This document shows, piece by piece, positions 9,400-23,796 of a stretch of 64,000 nt of DNA; position 1 is the stretch's first letter, and each line of letters starts with the position of its first letter. The position numbers and the translations under genes are program-made. The notes below the pieces were generated by a model that saw only the letters and a program-made list of their open reading frames with translations, was not told the origin of the DNA and searched no databases. Source of the stretch: Chloroflexota bacterium (GTDB lineage Bacteria > Chloroflexota > Anaerolineae > Caldilineales > Caldilineaceae); NCBI GenBank assembly GCA_016861025.1, contig BOKO01000019.1:52229-116228 (forward strand), in the 5' to 3' direction.

Positions 9400-11091
9400 T
9401 CAGGGGATGAAGCCTGCCTGTTGAGTCAATGCGCGCAGCGTCTCTTGACGCTGTTTGCGTTGCTTGGGATCGTAGGTTAAGTTAAAAATTCGATAGATGA
9501 GGGTAATATAGTTGCGCACCGCCGCGCCGGAGATGCCCAACCAGTCGGCAATCTCTTCACGTGTTGCCCCATCCACATGAAGACCAAAAACCGCCACGAG
9601 CGTCGGGTTCGGTGTGTTGCGTTTCTCTGCGGTCGTCAATATCTGACACAGGCGAGGCAGACCTGCTACCGACAAACGGTTGGAAGCGATTAGTTGCGCC
9701 AACACCTTGCGCACAGTATCGTCAGGAATCGGCCCCAAGATGGACAGCGGATCGGCGTTCAGGCTCTCAAGCACGTCCAATGCGCGACGACGCACGACCA
9801 AGTCAGGATGCTGTAGCAGAGGCTGAATCGCTGCAACGCCCATGCTGCCCAGATGCTTAACCAAAATCATCTCAGCCACGCACGGATGAATACCCTCAGC
9901 CAGGGCATGGGAGCAGAGTGTCCCCATAATCGTCGGGTGCCACCAGTGGGGCAGGTAGTCGATGCGTCGCTCGGTCATCCAGGCAAAAGCGGCGTCAAGC
10001 GCGGTCGCCGCATCCTGTGGCTTCGCCACGTGCAAGTAGTTGAAAGCCAGATGCAGTTGCAGCGTGCAAACAGACAAGGGATCGTTGGATTGCTCATAGA
10101 ATGTGAGCGATCGCTTGAGCAACTCCATAGCCTCAACTGTACGCCCGGTGAGACTGTAGAGTGCAGCCAGAAAAACGTTGAAGCTCATTGCCTGGCCGTA
10201 ATCTTGGGTCATTAGCGCACGCTGAAGCAGCGAGCGGGCGACGCTGTACTGTTCTTGCAGAATTGCCAGCCATGCCCGGTGTACATCGATCCAACAGAGG
10301 AACAGCGTGAAGCTGATCTCGTTGGCAAGCTGTTCCGTTACATTGTACCAGTGTTGGGCGGCGAGATAGTCACCCATTGCGCGCATAATATTGCCCGTGA
10401 CCAGCCGATTGTAGACGCGCTGTTTGCGTTGATCGGTCCGGTCAGCCAGCTCGACGGCGCGCTGCGCTCGTTCCAGACCAGCCGACAGATTGCCTTGATA
10501 CCAGTGCCAGTGCGCGTCTTTATTCAGAATCGCAACCTGATAGGCGGCGCCCAATCCGGCAATTTCCTGCACATGCCGCGCCCGCTGCAAATAGCTGCCA
10601 GACGCCTGATAGCGCCCTGTCTGGTTGTGAAAACTGAAAAGAATCAGCAGCGCATCACAGGCGCCGGCCGCGTCGTCTCGTTGTTCATAGAGACGCAGCG
10701 CGCGCTTTGCCATCTCCTCGCCTTCGGTATACATCCCAATATCTGGCGCCAGTGTTGCAATGCGTAGCAGCACATCTGCTTCTAACCTGTCATCATTGAT
10801 CGTCGCATTTTGCAGGAGTTCAACGGCCATTTGGGCATACAGGCGGGCCAATCCCAAATCCTCGCGCAGGTGGTGGACGCGCACCAGGTGCAAAACAGCG
10901 CTTAATGCTTCATGAATCTGATTCAAGGCTATCCAGCCAAGGCGGGCGGCTTCAAAAGTGGCGGCAGCGCTATCCAGATTGCCCGACTCCGCTTCTGACA
11001 AAGCTTGAAGCATAAGGAAACGCGGGAGCGCGCGGCCGGTAGTTGTGGACAACTCGGTTCCAGTAAACGCCGATTCGGGAATCATCTGCAT
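9400..11091 (-). CDS. TPR-rich transcriptional regulator with C-terminal HTH
   Basis: This 563-residue protein consists mainly of helical TPR-like repeats (residues about 25-400, recurrent A...A..L..A..L patterns), as in the sensor part of MalT/LuxR-type or SARP-type regulators. The C-terminus (about 495-550) contains a helix-turn-helix: TREEIADWLGISGAAVRNYI, followed by a second helix. No P-loop STAND domain is present, so it is shorter than full MalT-like proteins. It is divergent from the SCO/ba3 oxidase cluster across a 186 bp intergenic region, so it could regulate that cluster, but there is no direct evidence. Start ATG 11091 is the only reasonable one. Confidence 0.6.
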   Translation of the reverse strand: MQMIPESAFTGTELSTTTGRALPRFLMLQALSEAESGNLDSAAATFEAARLGWIALNQIHEALSAVLHLVRVHHLREDLGLARLYAQMAVELLQNATINDDRLEADVLLRIATLAPDIGMYTEGEEMAKRALRLYEQRDDAAGACDALLILFSFHNQTGRYQASGSYLQRARHVQEIAGLGAAYQVAILNKDAHWHWYQGNLSAGLERAQRAVELADRTDQRKQRVYNRLVTGNIMRAMGDYLAAQHWYNVTEQLANEISFTLFLCWIDVHRAWLAILQEQYSVARSLLQRALMTQDYGQAMSFNVFLAALYSLTGRTVEAMELLKRSLTFYEQSNDPLSVCTLQLHLAFNYLHVAKPQDAATALDAAFAWMTERRIDYLPHWWHPTIMGTLCSHALAEGIHPCVAEMILVKHLGSMGVAAIQPLLQHPDLVVRRRALDVLESLNADPLSILGPIPDDTVRKVLAQLIASNRLSVAGLPRLCQILTTAEKRNTPNPTLVAVFGLHVDGATREEIADWLGISGAAVRNYITLIYRIFNLTYDPKQRKQRQETLRALTQQAGFIP

Positions 11092-11277
11092 CGGGTTGGG
11101 TCTGAATATAGTGATGTATAACCATTTTATCGGCTAGCGGCGACGCTATAGATTATATCATGACATCAGCACCCGTAAGAAAGCGCCCCGCGCGCGCTTG
11201 CGCATTTGCGAACAATCGCGAATTGTACTATAAACCACATATTCTTTCTGCAAAGATTGTAGCGGATTCGCCGAGCC

Positions 11278-11991
11278 ATGAGTGTTACGTCAAGCTATTC
11301 GTCGCAAGATGCGAGGGAAATGAGCAATCGAAAGCTGGTTGGATTGTGGTTCAGCCTGCTGGCGATTCCGCTGACCGCGATTGTGCTGTTTGCGGTGCTT
11401 CAACCCATCAAGGTGACGCCGCGCATCGGGCTGGCGCCAGGCTTTATATTCACGGACATGAACGGCGAGCGCCTCTCCAACGAAGACCTGCGCGGCAAGA
11501 TGGTCATCTACAACTTCACAACAACATCCTGTACAACGCCTTGCGTCGACACCTCCGCAGCCATGCAACAGATGCAGGAAATGGTGAAGCGACTCGACAC
11601 CGGCGGCATTCCAGTCATGATGGTGACAATATTGCTCGATTCGGAAAACGCCACGCCAGAGCGAATGCGCAACTATGCACAGCGAGTTGGCGCTGATCCG
11701 GCGGTCTGGCGGATCGTCACCGGCCCGCCAGACCGTCTCAAACAGGTGGTGGGCGGTGGGTTTGGTCTCTATTATGAACAGAAGGACAACGGCGTATTTG
11801 AATTTGCGCCGTTGACCGCACTGGTCGATGGCAACGGCATCCTGCGCGCGCAATATAAACGCGGGGCGCCCGAAGTTGACTTTGTCGAACGCGACCTCAA
11901 GTTGATGATCGACGAAGTGCAAAACAGCGCCGGCGCTGGTGGACTGGTCTACGAAGCAGCGCACTTGTTCGCCTGTTACGCAACCTATTAA
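11278..11991 (+). CDS. SCO1/SenC-like copper/thioredoxin-fold protein, His missing
   Basis: A thioredoxin-fold protein of the SCO1/SenC family, which delivers copper to the CuA centre of cytochrome oxidase. It has an N-terminal membrane anchor (about residues 19-40) and the Cys-x3-Cys motif SCTTPC (Cys85 and Cys89). The family's second-copper-site histidine, seen as DHSS in the next gene, is not found: the aligned stretch reads PLTALVDGNG. It may therefore be a thiol-disulfide reductase rather than a copper chaperone. A second possible start is ATG 11320 (MSNRKL), with GAGG just before it. It is the first gene of a cluster with a second SCO and the ba3 oxidase subunits. Confidence 0.75.
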   Translation: MSVTSSYSSQDAREMSNRKLVGLWFSLLAIPLTAIVLFAVLQPIKVTPRIGLAPGFIFTDMNGERLSNEDLRGKMVIYNFTTTSCTTPCVDTSAAMQQMQEMVKRLDTGGIPVMMVTILLDSENATPERMRNYAQRVGADPAVWRIVTGPPDRLKQVVGGGFGLYYEQKDNGVFEFAPLTALVDGNGILRAQYKRGAPEVDFVERDLKLMIDEVQNSAGAGGLVYEAAHLFACYATY

Positions 11992-12017
11992 ATAAATTAA
12001 GTCGACAGCTGCACTCT

Positions 12018-12671
12018 ATGCAATCAGACAAAGCGGCGCAGAGCCAGTATGGGCGTCAGCAAACCAGTTTGAGCCGAATTCTGGCAGTGGCGGTGGTGCT
12101 TGCTGTGTTGGGAATCATTGCATTTGTGCTTTGGCGGCAGTTTGGGCCACGGCCGGGGCCTCAATATGGCATTGCAGTCAACGCCAGCCGCCCAATCGAC
12201 GACTTCACACTGGATTCGACGCTCGGTCGTCCGGTGGCTTTGAGCGAGTTTGGCGAGCGCTACACCATGCTCTATTTTGGTTATACAACCTGTCCCGACA
12301 TCTGCCCGACGACGTTGGCGGATATGGGCAAAGCGCAGACCTTGCTTGGCGACGCAGCCGATCGGGTGCAGATGCTATTCATCACAGTTGACCCGGAGCG
12401 GGACACGCCTGAGCGGATGCGCGATTATCTCGCTTATTTTGGCAAGAACATCATCGGACTGCGTGGGTCGCTGGAAGAAACCGAGGCGGTCGCCGGTCAA
12501 TTCGGCGTTGTCTATCAAAAACAATTTGCGAGTACAAGTGCAACGGACTATCTGATCGACCACAGCAGCGTGGTGCTTGTGCTCGACCCGCAGCGGCGAC
12601 CGCTGGTCATGTTTCCGTTTGGCGTCACAGCCGAGCAAATGGCGCATGATCTGAGCGCAGTGATTCGCTAG
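12018..12671 (+). CDS. SCO1/SenC copper chaperone for cytochrome oxidase
   Basis: A 217-residue membrane-anchored SCO1/SenC protein. One transmembrane helix spans about residues 20-42. The thioredoxin-fold domain carries the copper-binding Cys-x3-Cys (GYTTCPDICPTTLADM) and the conserved histidine (LIDHSSVVLVLD). All three copper ligands are therefore present, unlike in the preceding paralogue. It lies 26 bp downstream of that gene and about 125 bp upstream of the oxidase subunit genes. Its expected role is to load copper into the CuA site of subunit II outside the membrane. Confidence 0.9.
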   Translation: MQSDKAAQSQYGRQQTSLSRILAVAVVLAVLGIIAFVLWRQFGPRPGPQYGIAVNASRPIDDFTLDSTLGRPVALSEFGERYTMLYFGYTTCPDICPTTLADMGKAQTLLGDAADRVQMLFITVDPERDTPERMRDYLAYFGKNIIGLRGSLEETEAVAGQFGVVYQKQFASTSATDYLIDHSSVVLVLDPQRRPLVMFPFGVTAEQMAHDLSAVIR

Positions 12672-12796
12672 GCGCGTACGCCTGGTTTGTGCACCAAAGA
12701 CAAACGGGGCGTCATCAGTGGTTACAATTTGCTAAATCAATCAATATCGTTGTCGCAGCAATGCACAATCCAATCCATCGCTCAAAGGAGTGTTGA

Positions 12797-12916
12797 ATGC
12801 GCAAGGAACCCGATACACCACAGGGAACAGTGGTTCTAATCTCGATCTTTCTCATCCTGACGGTTGCATTATGGTTCAACGCCTACTTTGTTGTAGTGTC
12901 TAGAGGAGCGAACTGA
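12797..12916 (+). CDS. cbaD: ba3 oxidase subunit IIa, 39 residues
   Basis: A 39-residue reading frame, too short for ordinary gene calls. It begins MRKEPDTPQG, followed by a single hydrophobic helix (about residues 11-33) and a basic end (SRGAN). Size, topology and the K-P-x-G lead-in match subunit IIa of Thermus-type ba3 cytochrome oxidase (COX2A family), a one-helix subunit that fills the place of a helix missing from subunit II. AAAGGAG lies about 7 nt before the ATG. Its stop overlaps the start of the subunit II gene (TGATG), so the two are translationally coupled. This position directly before subunit II supports the call. Confidence 0.88.
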   Translation: MRKEPDTPQGTVVLISIFLILTVALWFNAYFVVVSRGAN

Positions 12917-13536
12917 TGAGTGAACAGACCCACGAGACCGAACACGCTGCGGAGTCCGGCGGCCACAGCGCCGATCCTCACGGCGCAGCCGAGAATCACA
13001 CCGAGGAGAGTGCGCTGCACATCGAGAAGTGGGAAGGGATCTGGATTCGGATTGCGGTTGGGATGACCGTAGTCTTTATTGTTGCGATCACGATTGCAGC
13101 GTTGTCATTCGGCATCACAGTGCCGGGAGCGACAGCGCGCATCAACCCGACAACGCTCAACCAGGAAGGCAATCCTTTCGCCACACCGGGCGTTCGCGAG
13201 CTGGCGCCCGGCAAGTATGAGGTCTACATGGTGGCGCAGACCTGGAACTTCGTGCCCGATCGCATCGAAGTGCCGGTTGGGTCGGAAGTGACCTTTTATT
13301 TGACGGCGCGTGACGTGATCCATGGCGTCAAATTTGCAGAAACCAATGTCAACATGATGGCGTTGCCAGGTCAGGTCTCCACACTCAAAGCCACCTTCGA
13401 TAAGCCGGGCACTTACAACTACATCTGTCACGAATACTGCGGCTATGTCGCCGGCGCGCCGATCGGCCACCATACGATGTACGGCCAACTGATCGTGCTG
13501 CCAGCCAACGAAACAGCGCAAGCAACCACCGAATAA
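12916..13536 (+). CDS. cbaB: ba3-type cytochrome c oxidase subunit II (CuA)
   Basis: A 206-residue subunit with one N-terminal membrane helix (about residues 42-65), preceded by a long polar cytoplasmic lead rich in His and Glu. The cupredoxin domain carries the CuA site: a His in VIHGVKF, then the cluster CHEYCGYVAGAPIGHHTM, which holds two Cys, Glu, His and Met ligands. The loop between CxxxC and His is longer than in Thermus ba3. The single helix is the ba3 pattern, and the partner helix comes from the subunit IIa gene just upstream. This subunit accepts electrons from cytochrome c or a cupredoxin. Confidence 0.92.
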   Translation: MSEQTHETEHAAESGGHSADPHGAAENHTEESALHIEKWEGIWIRIAVGMTVVFIVAITIAALSFGITVPGATARINPTTLNQEGNPFATPGVRELAPGKYEVYMVAQTWNFVPDRIEVPVGSEVTFYLTARDVIHGVKFAETNVNMMALPGQVSTLKATFDKPGTYNYICHEYCGYVAGAPIGHHTMYGQLIVLPANETAQATTE

Positions 13537-13554
13537 CAGGGAGGAACCGAAGCA

Positions 13555-15273
<1,719 letters not shown>

Positions 15274-15509
15274 ACGGTTACACATCGGCGGTCGGCGGCG
15301 GTTTGTCAGAGAAACCACCGCCGATCGCACGACACCTGACTTGACAATGTCAAACTGAAGCAATGCTTACATTCTTGGCAACTCGATTTTCGGCAATGTT
15401 CAATGTAAAGAAAATCAACCTTCCCCCATCATCTCGCAAAACAATATTTATATTATCAAAGGAAAGGCTGAGGACCAGTGCGTCAGGTTCTAGAAAAGCA
15501 GGTTAACAA

Positions 15510-17618
15510 ATGGTTGGACTATCCGACAGCTCGAAGCGAGGTCGCTTACGACATGCAATAACGATGCTGTGCATCGGCGGAGCTGGTTTATTGACCGTGT
15601 TGTCAACGTTTACAACGGCGGTTAAAGCGCTCTCTGTCGGACATTCAGCCCCGCAATCAATATCAGGCTCGATCCTTCACAACACAGACGCCGAGTTTCT
15701 TGCTCCATGCACCGTGTTGCCGGAATATCAATCGACGCCACAAACCCAACAAATCACGGTCAGCCCTGCAAAGGGCGGTGAACTGAGACTGCAGGCAACG
15801 CTTGAAGATTACTTTGACGCGCCGCAAATCGACAACACCAAATGGATCTCCGGGTATTCAAATCCTGCCTATCCAGGCGTCGAAATGCCGCAGATTGTCG
15901 ATGGCGTGCTGCGGCTGAACGCCAACTATCTGCGCGCGCGACACGCGTTCGCCGCAGAGACCCCGATTCGATTCTTTGAGACACGCGCCCGCTTTGTGAC
16001 CGCACCCGATCCCCTGGCGTACGGCGACCTGGGCTTCTACCGATCTATGCCGCCGCTGCGAGCTGTCACCGAAACCAGCTCAATTCGCCTCTTTGTGGCG
16101 CAGACAGCCATTGAAGCCGACATCCCCCGTCATTTATACGTTCGCACCAAAGATGGGCCGTTCTTTCCAAGCGATCCGCCCACCACCGGGGTCATCGACA
16201 CCGCAGTCGACAATTGGGGCGCCAGCTCAGCCGCGCAGATGGCCGGACTAAACCAGTTCCGCCTCTACACGATTCGATGGGATCAGAGCGAAACGCATTA
16301 TCTGATCGATGGAAGTCCAATCGTCACGACAACCGAGGGAGCATCCAAACCGCTGCCGCATGGCGGCGTCAGCACACTCCCAACATATGTGTTTTTGTAT
16401 AGCCAGGACCCAACTTTCTTTGGCGGCGGTCGCAGCCCCGTATTGGTGGATTGGGTGCGAGCGGGCGCCTACGCCACGCAAGGCAGCTATCTCTCATGCG
16501 TGTTCGACGCTGGTGAGCTCGTCAACTGGTCGCGCATTGCGCTTTCCGCCAACATCCCGCAAGGGACTTCGGTCACGGTCGAAACTCGAACATCTCAAGA
16601 TGGCGCCATCTGGTCAGGGTGGTACACTGCCGGTGTTTCAGAAAGTGGAGCATCGACCCTGTCGATGGTCAACCCAGGCGGCCGATATTTTCAATATCGA
16701 GTCAGGTTGAGTTCGACCAGTGTTATGGATACACCGGAAGTTGAATTTGTCGAGGCATTCTACTTCGGCGCGCAGAAGCTGCGCGTCAACCCTGCCGTTG
16801 CGTATGTCAACCCGCTCGACCAGAAGCAATTCAACGCAGAGACGCTCGATCTCAACGATGAGGTCATCGGTGGGTATCAGCCGCCAATTCAATGGGCGGT
16901 GGTCAACGACGGTGGGACGATCGACAATCAGGGCTTATTCACTGCGGGTGTTCTTTCTGGCCGCTTCACCGATACAGTGTTGGCAACCAGCCCCGGCTTG
17001 TTGTCCGGTGCAGCTACTGTAAATGTCGGCTATGCGCCGGATGTTCATATAGCGCTGTGTTGCGAGGGAAAAGAAGGCGTTCCGATCACGCTGACAGCGT
17101 CGCTCAAAAACCGTGATGAATCTCTGCCACCGGTTCTCGGATGGGGTGCAGCCATCTTTGAATGGGATATTGACGGGGATGGTAGGTTCGACGATCTGGT
17201 TGGCGAGTCGGTCACTCATGTTTTTCCCAAAACGGGTGAATATGAGGTCGCGGTGCTAGTCACCAGTGGGCTGGGATTCACCAATACAGCATCCACAACC
17301 ATCGCAATCGCAAACGTCGCTCCGCAGATTGTGGCGATCCATGTCGACAGCCCGGTGACAGTTGGCAAAGTCGTCACAGTAGAGGTGCACGCTGTCGACG
17401 TGCCCAGCGCAATCCTGACGTATGCGTTCGATTGGAACAGCGACGGTGTATTCGATGCGCCCGACCAATTGTCCAACCAGATGACGACGACTTATGACGC
17501 GCCAGGCGTGAAAACCATCACCGTACGCGTGCGCGATGACGATGGCGCCGAAACACTGGGAACAACCGAGGTTCAGGTGGAGCTGTTGCGACTTTTCTTG
17601 CCGGTGATCGAACGGTAG
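15510..17618 (+). CDS. Secreted lectin-fold / PKD-domain protein
   Basis: A 702-residue exported protein with an N-terminal hydrophobic segment (about residues 17-40). A concanavalin A/GH16-like beta-sandwich follows (about 90-280; ITMLC-independent features include FDAPQIDNTKW and YTIRWDQSETHYLIDG, as in GH16 folds). A middle beta domain (about 325-425), an Ig-like block (about 430-500) and two PKD-like domains (about 515-695, with FEWDIDGDGRFDD and YAFDWNSDGVFDAPD) come next. It ends LRLFLPVIER. The GH16 catalytic ExDxxE motif was not seen, so it may bind carbohydrate without cleaving it. It is flanked by 236 bp and 266 bp intergenic regions and looks monocistronic. Confidence 0.65.
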   Translation: MVGLSDSSKRGRLRHAITMLCIGGAGLLTVLSTFTTAVKALSVGHSAPQSISGSILHNTDAEFLAPCTVLPEYQSTPQTQQITVSPAKGGELRLQATLEDYFDAPQIDNTKWISGYSNPAYPGVEMPQIVDGVLRLNANYLRARHAFAAETPIRFFETRARFVTAPDPLAYGDLGFYRSMPPLRAVTETSSIRLFVAQTAIEADIPRHLYVRTKDGPFFPSDPPTTGVIDTAVDNWGASSAAQMAGLNQFRLYTIRWDQSETHYLIDGSPIVTTTEGASKPLPHGGVSTLPTYVFLYSQDPTFFGGGRSPVLVDWVRAGAYATQGSYLSCVFDAGELVNWSRIALSANIPQGTSVTVETRTSQDGAIWSGWYTAGVSESGASTLSMVNPGGRYFQYRVRLSSTSVMDTPEVEFVEAFYFGAQKLRVNPAVAYVNPLDQKQFNAETLDLNDEVIGGYQPPIQWAVVNDGGTIDNQGLFTAGVLSGRFTDTVLATSPGLLSGAATVNVGYAPDVHIALCCEGKEGVPITLTASLKNRDESLPPVLGWGAAIFEWDIDGDGRFDDLVGESVTHVFPKTGEYEVAVLVTSGLGFTNTASTTIAIANVAPQIVAIHVDSPVTVGKVVTVEVHAVDVPSAILTYAFDWNSDGVFDAPDQLSNQMTTTYDAPGVKTITVRVRDDDGAETLGTTEVQVELLRLFLPVIER

Positions 17619-17884
17619 AACTCTGTCGAGAAGCCCACTACGCCCCACCATTTCAACAGGGTGTACATTCGCCCTGGATGTTTAGACCTGCCATCCCACC
17701 AACTAGCCACTTGACCAGTGTGCAGACTGCTACCCTGACCAGTGCCTTTTCTCCCCACGTGCAGGACGCCTCGCGGCAGTGTTTCAACTACACTAATCGA
17801 CGTATAAACACCGGAAAACGCCTCACATCGTTGTGAGTCAAACCAACCGCTCAATTGCGATTCTTTTACAAGGAGAAATTTGCA

Positions 17885-20671
<2,787 letters not shown>

Positions 20672-20672
20672 A

Positions 20673-20742
<70 letters not shown>

Positions 20743-21045
20743 GAAAGCTTCCAGTGCAATTGACCTGAACTTGCTGGCTTATCTCATTGAATCGTCGTAT
20801 CTCAGCTCGCTATCCCCACAGATAATGTAGCATTTACTATTAGACAAAAAGCCCTTCTTGATTGCCTGAATCAGCAATTCTGTGTAGCCTTCTTACGCCA
20901 AATGTCGCGTGAACTCTGCTGATTGTGGCAGACAATTCCACTAAAGAATCATCAATTTTCGCCAAGGGTTGTGGTCTTTGCGCCGTGTCGATCCCGAACA
21001 AAACTTGCTATTCTGTAATCCAGAAATTATTTTCTGGAGGTCATT

Positions 21046-22365
21046 ATGGCAGGTTCAGCGCACAATCATAAACGCATTGCCTGGGCCATACTTGCACTTA
21101 TTTTTGCGACCTTTTCTACGCTCATTGCACAACCAGTGCAAGCACAAACGATTTCGACGAACAGCTACTTAATCGGGTTTCAGCCAGATGCGACGCCTGC
21201 GGAGCGGCAGGCTGTGCTCGATGCGCTCGATGTAGAGGTCGTGCGTTGGCTTCCCCACGCTAATGTTGCACAGGTGACAATGCGACAAAGCGACGGCGTC
21301 TTTGCCAGCAGCGCATTGGGCGCCGCAACGCCATTTCTCACCTACATCGAGCAGGATGTCGTCGTCACCGGCGACCTGACGCCAAACGATCCGGCGTTCA
21401 CTTCGCTGGCGCAATCCTATGGTCAGCAGATTGTACAGGCGCCGCGTGGCTGGAATCTGAGCCGAGGAATTACAGAGACAATCATAGCCATCCTCGATTC
21501 AGGCATCACACCGGACCATGCAGAATTTGTCGGGCGTGTGTTGCCAGGCTATGACTTCATCAACGACGACGACGAGCCGCTGGACGACCACGGACACGGC
21601 ACGCATGTAGCGGGGATTGCGGCGGCGGCATTGAACAATGAGCAAGGCGCGGCCGGCATCTGCCCGCAGTGTTCGATTCTGCCGGTCAAAGTGCTCGACA
21701 GCGGCAACAAAGGCACATGGGGCACGGTGGCCGCCGGAATCTACTTCGCCGTCGACAACGGCGCGCGCGTCATCAACCTCAGCCTCGGCGCCACCGCCTC
21801 AAGCCGGACGCTTGAAACGGCTATCCACTATGCGCAAGAGCATGACGTGCTTGTGGTCGCTTCCGCCGGCAACGCCGGCAGCTCGACGCCCTATTATCCG
21901 GCGTCGCTGCCCTACGTGGTGGCTGTCGGCGCCACGACCGATCAGGATCAACGCTGGCTGCTGAGCAACACCGGCGAGCACATCGATCTGACCGCGCCCG
22001 GCTTCCGCATCTACAGCGCCTACAACAATCTAGGCTACGTCAACATGTCCGGCACTAGCATGGCGGCGCCCTTCGTCACCGGTTTGGTCGGCCTGTTGGC
22101 GAGCATCAAGCCCACACTGACCGGCGCTGAAATCGTCGATTTGATGACCGCCAACGCCGATGACCTGGGTGAAGCAGGCAAAGACATCGAGTACGGGTTT
22201 GGACGAATCAATGTCCACCGCACACTCGTTGCAGCCAACGGCGGCGTCGATATTCCCGAAGAGTCGGAAGAGCCCGAGCAACCGGAGGAGCCAGAACAGC
22301 CGATCTCCCCGCTGCCGCACGACTCATCTGCTGCGATTTTCCTGCCAGTCGTTGCTCGCGGCTGA
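21046..22365 (+). CDS. Secreted subtilisin-like serine protease (S8)
   Basis: A 439-residue exported protease with a signal peptide (about 1-35, ending VQAQT), an inhibitor I9-like prodomain (about 40-105) and a complete S8 catalytic domain. The triad is Asp in AILDSGITPDH (about residue 150), His in DDHGHGTHVAG (about 187) and Ser in GTSMAAPFVTG (about 336). After the domain comes an acidic, proline-rich linker (EEPEQPEEPEQ) and a hydrophobic tail IFLPVVARG, the tail type shared with other exported proteins here. CTGGAGG precedes the ATG. It probably degrades extracellular peptides and is probably surface-linked by its tail. Confidence 0.92.
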   Translation: MAGSAHNHKRIAWAILALIFATFSTLIAQPVQAQTISTNSYLIGFQPDATPAERQAVLDALDVEVVRWLPHANVAQVTMRQSDGVFASSALGAATPFLTYIEQDVVVTGDLTPNDPAFTSLAQSYGQQIVQAPRGWNLSRGITETIIAILDSGITPDHAEFVGRVLPGYDFINDDDEPLDDHGHGTHVAGIAAAALNNEQGAAGICPQCSILPVKVLDSGNKGTWGTVAAGIYFAVDNGARVINLSLGATASSRTLETAIHYAQEHDVLVVASAGNAGSSTPYYPASLPYVVAVGATTDQDQRWLLSNTGEHIDLTAPGFRIYSAYNNLGYVNMSGTSMAAPFVTGLVGLLASIKPTLTGAEIVDLMTANADDLGEAGKDIEYGFGRINVHRTLVAANGGVDIPEESEEPEQPEEPEQPISPLPHDSSAAIFLPVVARG

Positions 22366-22441
22366 TTGTATCGGTGGCAGATCGCTGACCACAGCTTGCG
22401 CTTCAAGTCAGCGGTTTGTTATAACAACACAACCCTTGTTC

Positions 22442-22493
22442 CACGTGAAGACAGGATGCACCGACTACTGACGGTGCATCCTGTCTTCACGTG
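22442..22493. repeat. Perfect 22-bp inverted repeat, hairpin after subtilase
   Basis: Arms 22442-22463 and 22472-22493 are perfect reverse complements around an 8-base loop. The hairpin lies 77 bp after the subtilase stop and could end or stabilise its mRNA, but no T tract follows. It could equally be an REP-like element. No gene is seen in the rest of the 291-bp gap. Confidence 0.7.
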
Positions 22494-22656
22494 TGGGTTT
22501 GAACTTCCCTCGCTTCCACCGAGATGCTTTATCTTGCTGTTTATAGAATGTCGATTCAAAGCAAGTGCAAGCGAAGTTCTTGCAGCCTGATTCCGACATT
22601 TGCACGATGCGCGTCTGGTTGCCAATGGCTATCCTCTAGGGATAGAGTAGCATTCG

Positions 22657-23592
22657 ATGCCCGTTAGCAGAAAAGGCGACCACGTCATGCAGATACAAAA
22701 CAAGTTTTCACTTCTACGCAGCATCTTGCGTGCGCTAGGGCTGTCGCAGGCAGCGGTCGATGACATTGTTGACCGCATTCTCGATTTTCTTTCCGATAAT
22801 GATGAGCGGAAACCGCAGAAAATCTACCCTTATGCGCTGCGTGATAATTTTCTCTCAAAGGCGGAACTGAACTTCTACCACATGTTGAGGAGCGGAGTCA
22901 GCCCGGAAGTAACGGTGCTGGCCAAGGTGTCGCTAGGCGACCTTTTCTATGTCAAAAGCGGGGACAACAGCGAGTGGCGTATATACACCAATAAGATCGA
23001 CCGCAAGCATGTGGATTTTCTGCTTTGCGATCGGCGCACGATGCAGCCGCTGGCTGGCATTGAACTTGACGACCGCAGTCATCGGCGCAGCGACCGCCAG
23101 GAACGCGATGCATTCGTGGGCCAGGTGTTTGCCGCTGCCGGGTTGCCGCTACATCGCGTGCGCGTTCAGCGCAGTTATGTGCCGGCAGAACTACGTACGT
23201 TGCTGGGCGAACTGGCCGTCGATATGTCCGTGCAATGCAACTTGCTGGATGAGCCGTCAGATAAATCACCTACGCAGTCTCCTGTCACAGCGGCGCCAAC
23301 TCAGCCTGTCAGGACAAAGACACCGACCATGCAGGCAAGCGCCGACACCACTGCCCCCGTGATCGCCACTTCCGCATCTACAATGACGCCCAACGCGCTG
23401 CCGGGCGAGTCGCTCTTTGCTGCCAAACCTCAAATATTGACGCCACCGGCGGTTCCCATGGCAACGCCAGAATGCCCCAAATGTGGCAGCGCGATGGTGC
23501 TGCGCACTGCATGACAAGGCGTCAACCGCGGCGGTCAATTCTGGGGCTGCTCACAGTATCCGAAGTGCTACGGAATCGTAGCTGTGCGGTAG
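22657..23592 (+). pseudogene. DUF2726 nuclease-like protein, in-frame stop in zinc ribbon
   Basis: The frame opens at ATG 22657 (alternative ATG 22687, MQIQNKF) and encodes a DUF2726 domain (about residues 50-190) with a nuclease-like core: VDFLLCDRRTMQPLAGIELDDRSH. A proline/threonine linker follows. The C-terminus starts a topoisomerase-type zinc ribbon, CPKCGSAMVLRTA, and then hits TGA at 23512-23514. The same frame continues 25 codons to TAG 23590-23592 with QGVNRGGQFWGCSQYPKCYG, exactly the missing half of the ribbon with its second Cys pair. The TGA sits where Arg is usual, so a single CGA-to-TGA change explains it. The 285-residue product may still be made without a working ribbon. UGA readthrough is a less likely alternative. 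Confidence 0.75.
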
Positions 23593-23782
23593 AAAAAGCA
23601 GAACGGTTGAATCGGTCATCAGCAAGGCGGCTATTCCGGTATACATTTCGGGCGTGTAGCAACGAGCACTTCATCGAGAACGATGCCGGTTGACGCTACC
23701 TCTAGTGAGAGCGACGCCGGTTCGCAATTTCAACCAAAATAGATACATTATCCATCCGTTCGGCATTTGTGTTGATTGCAGG

Positions 23783-23796
23783 TATAATACCCGCAA
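23783..23796 (+). promoter_or_regulatory. TATAAT -10 box placing +1 at the HAD start codon
   Basis: A consensus TATAAT (23783-23788) lies seven bases before ATG 23796. The expected transcription start is at or next to the A of the ATG, which would give a leaderless mRNA. No Shine-Dalgarno sequence lies before the ATG. The -35 region is poor. Confidence 0.5.
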
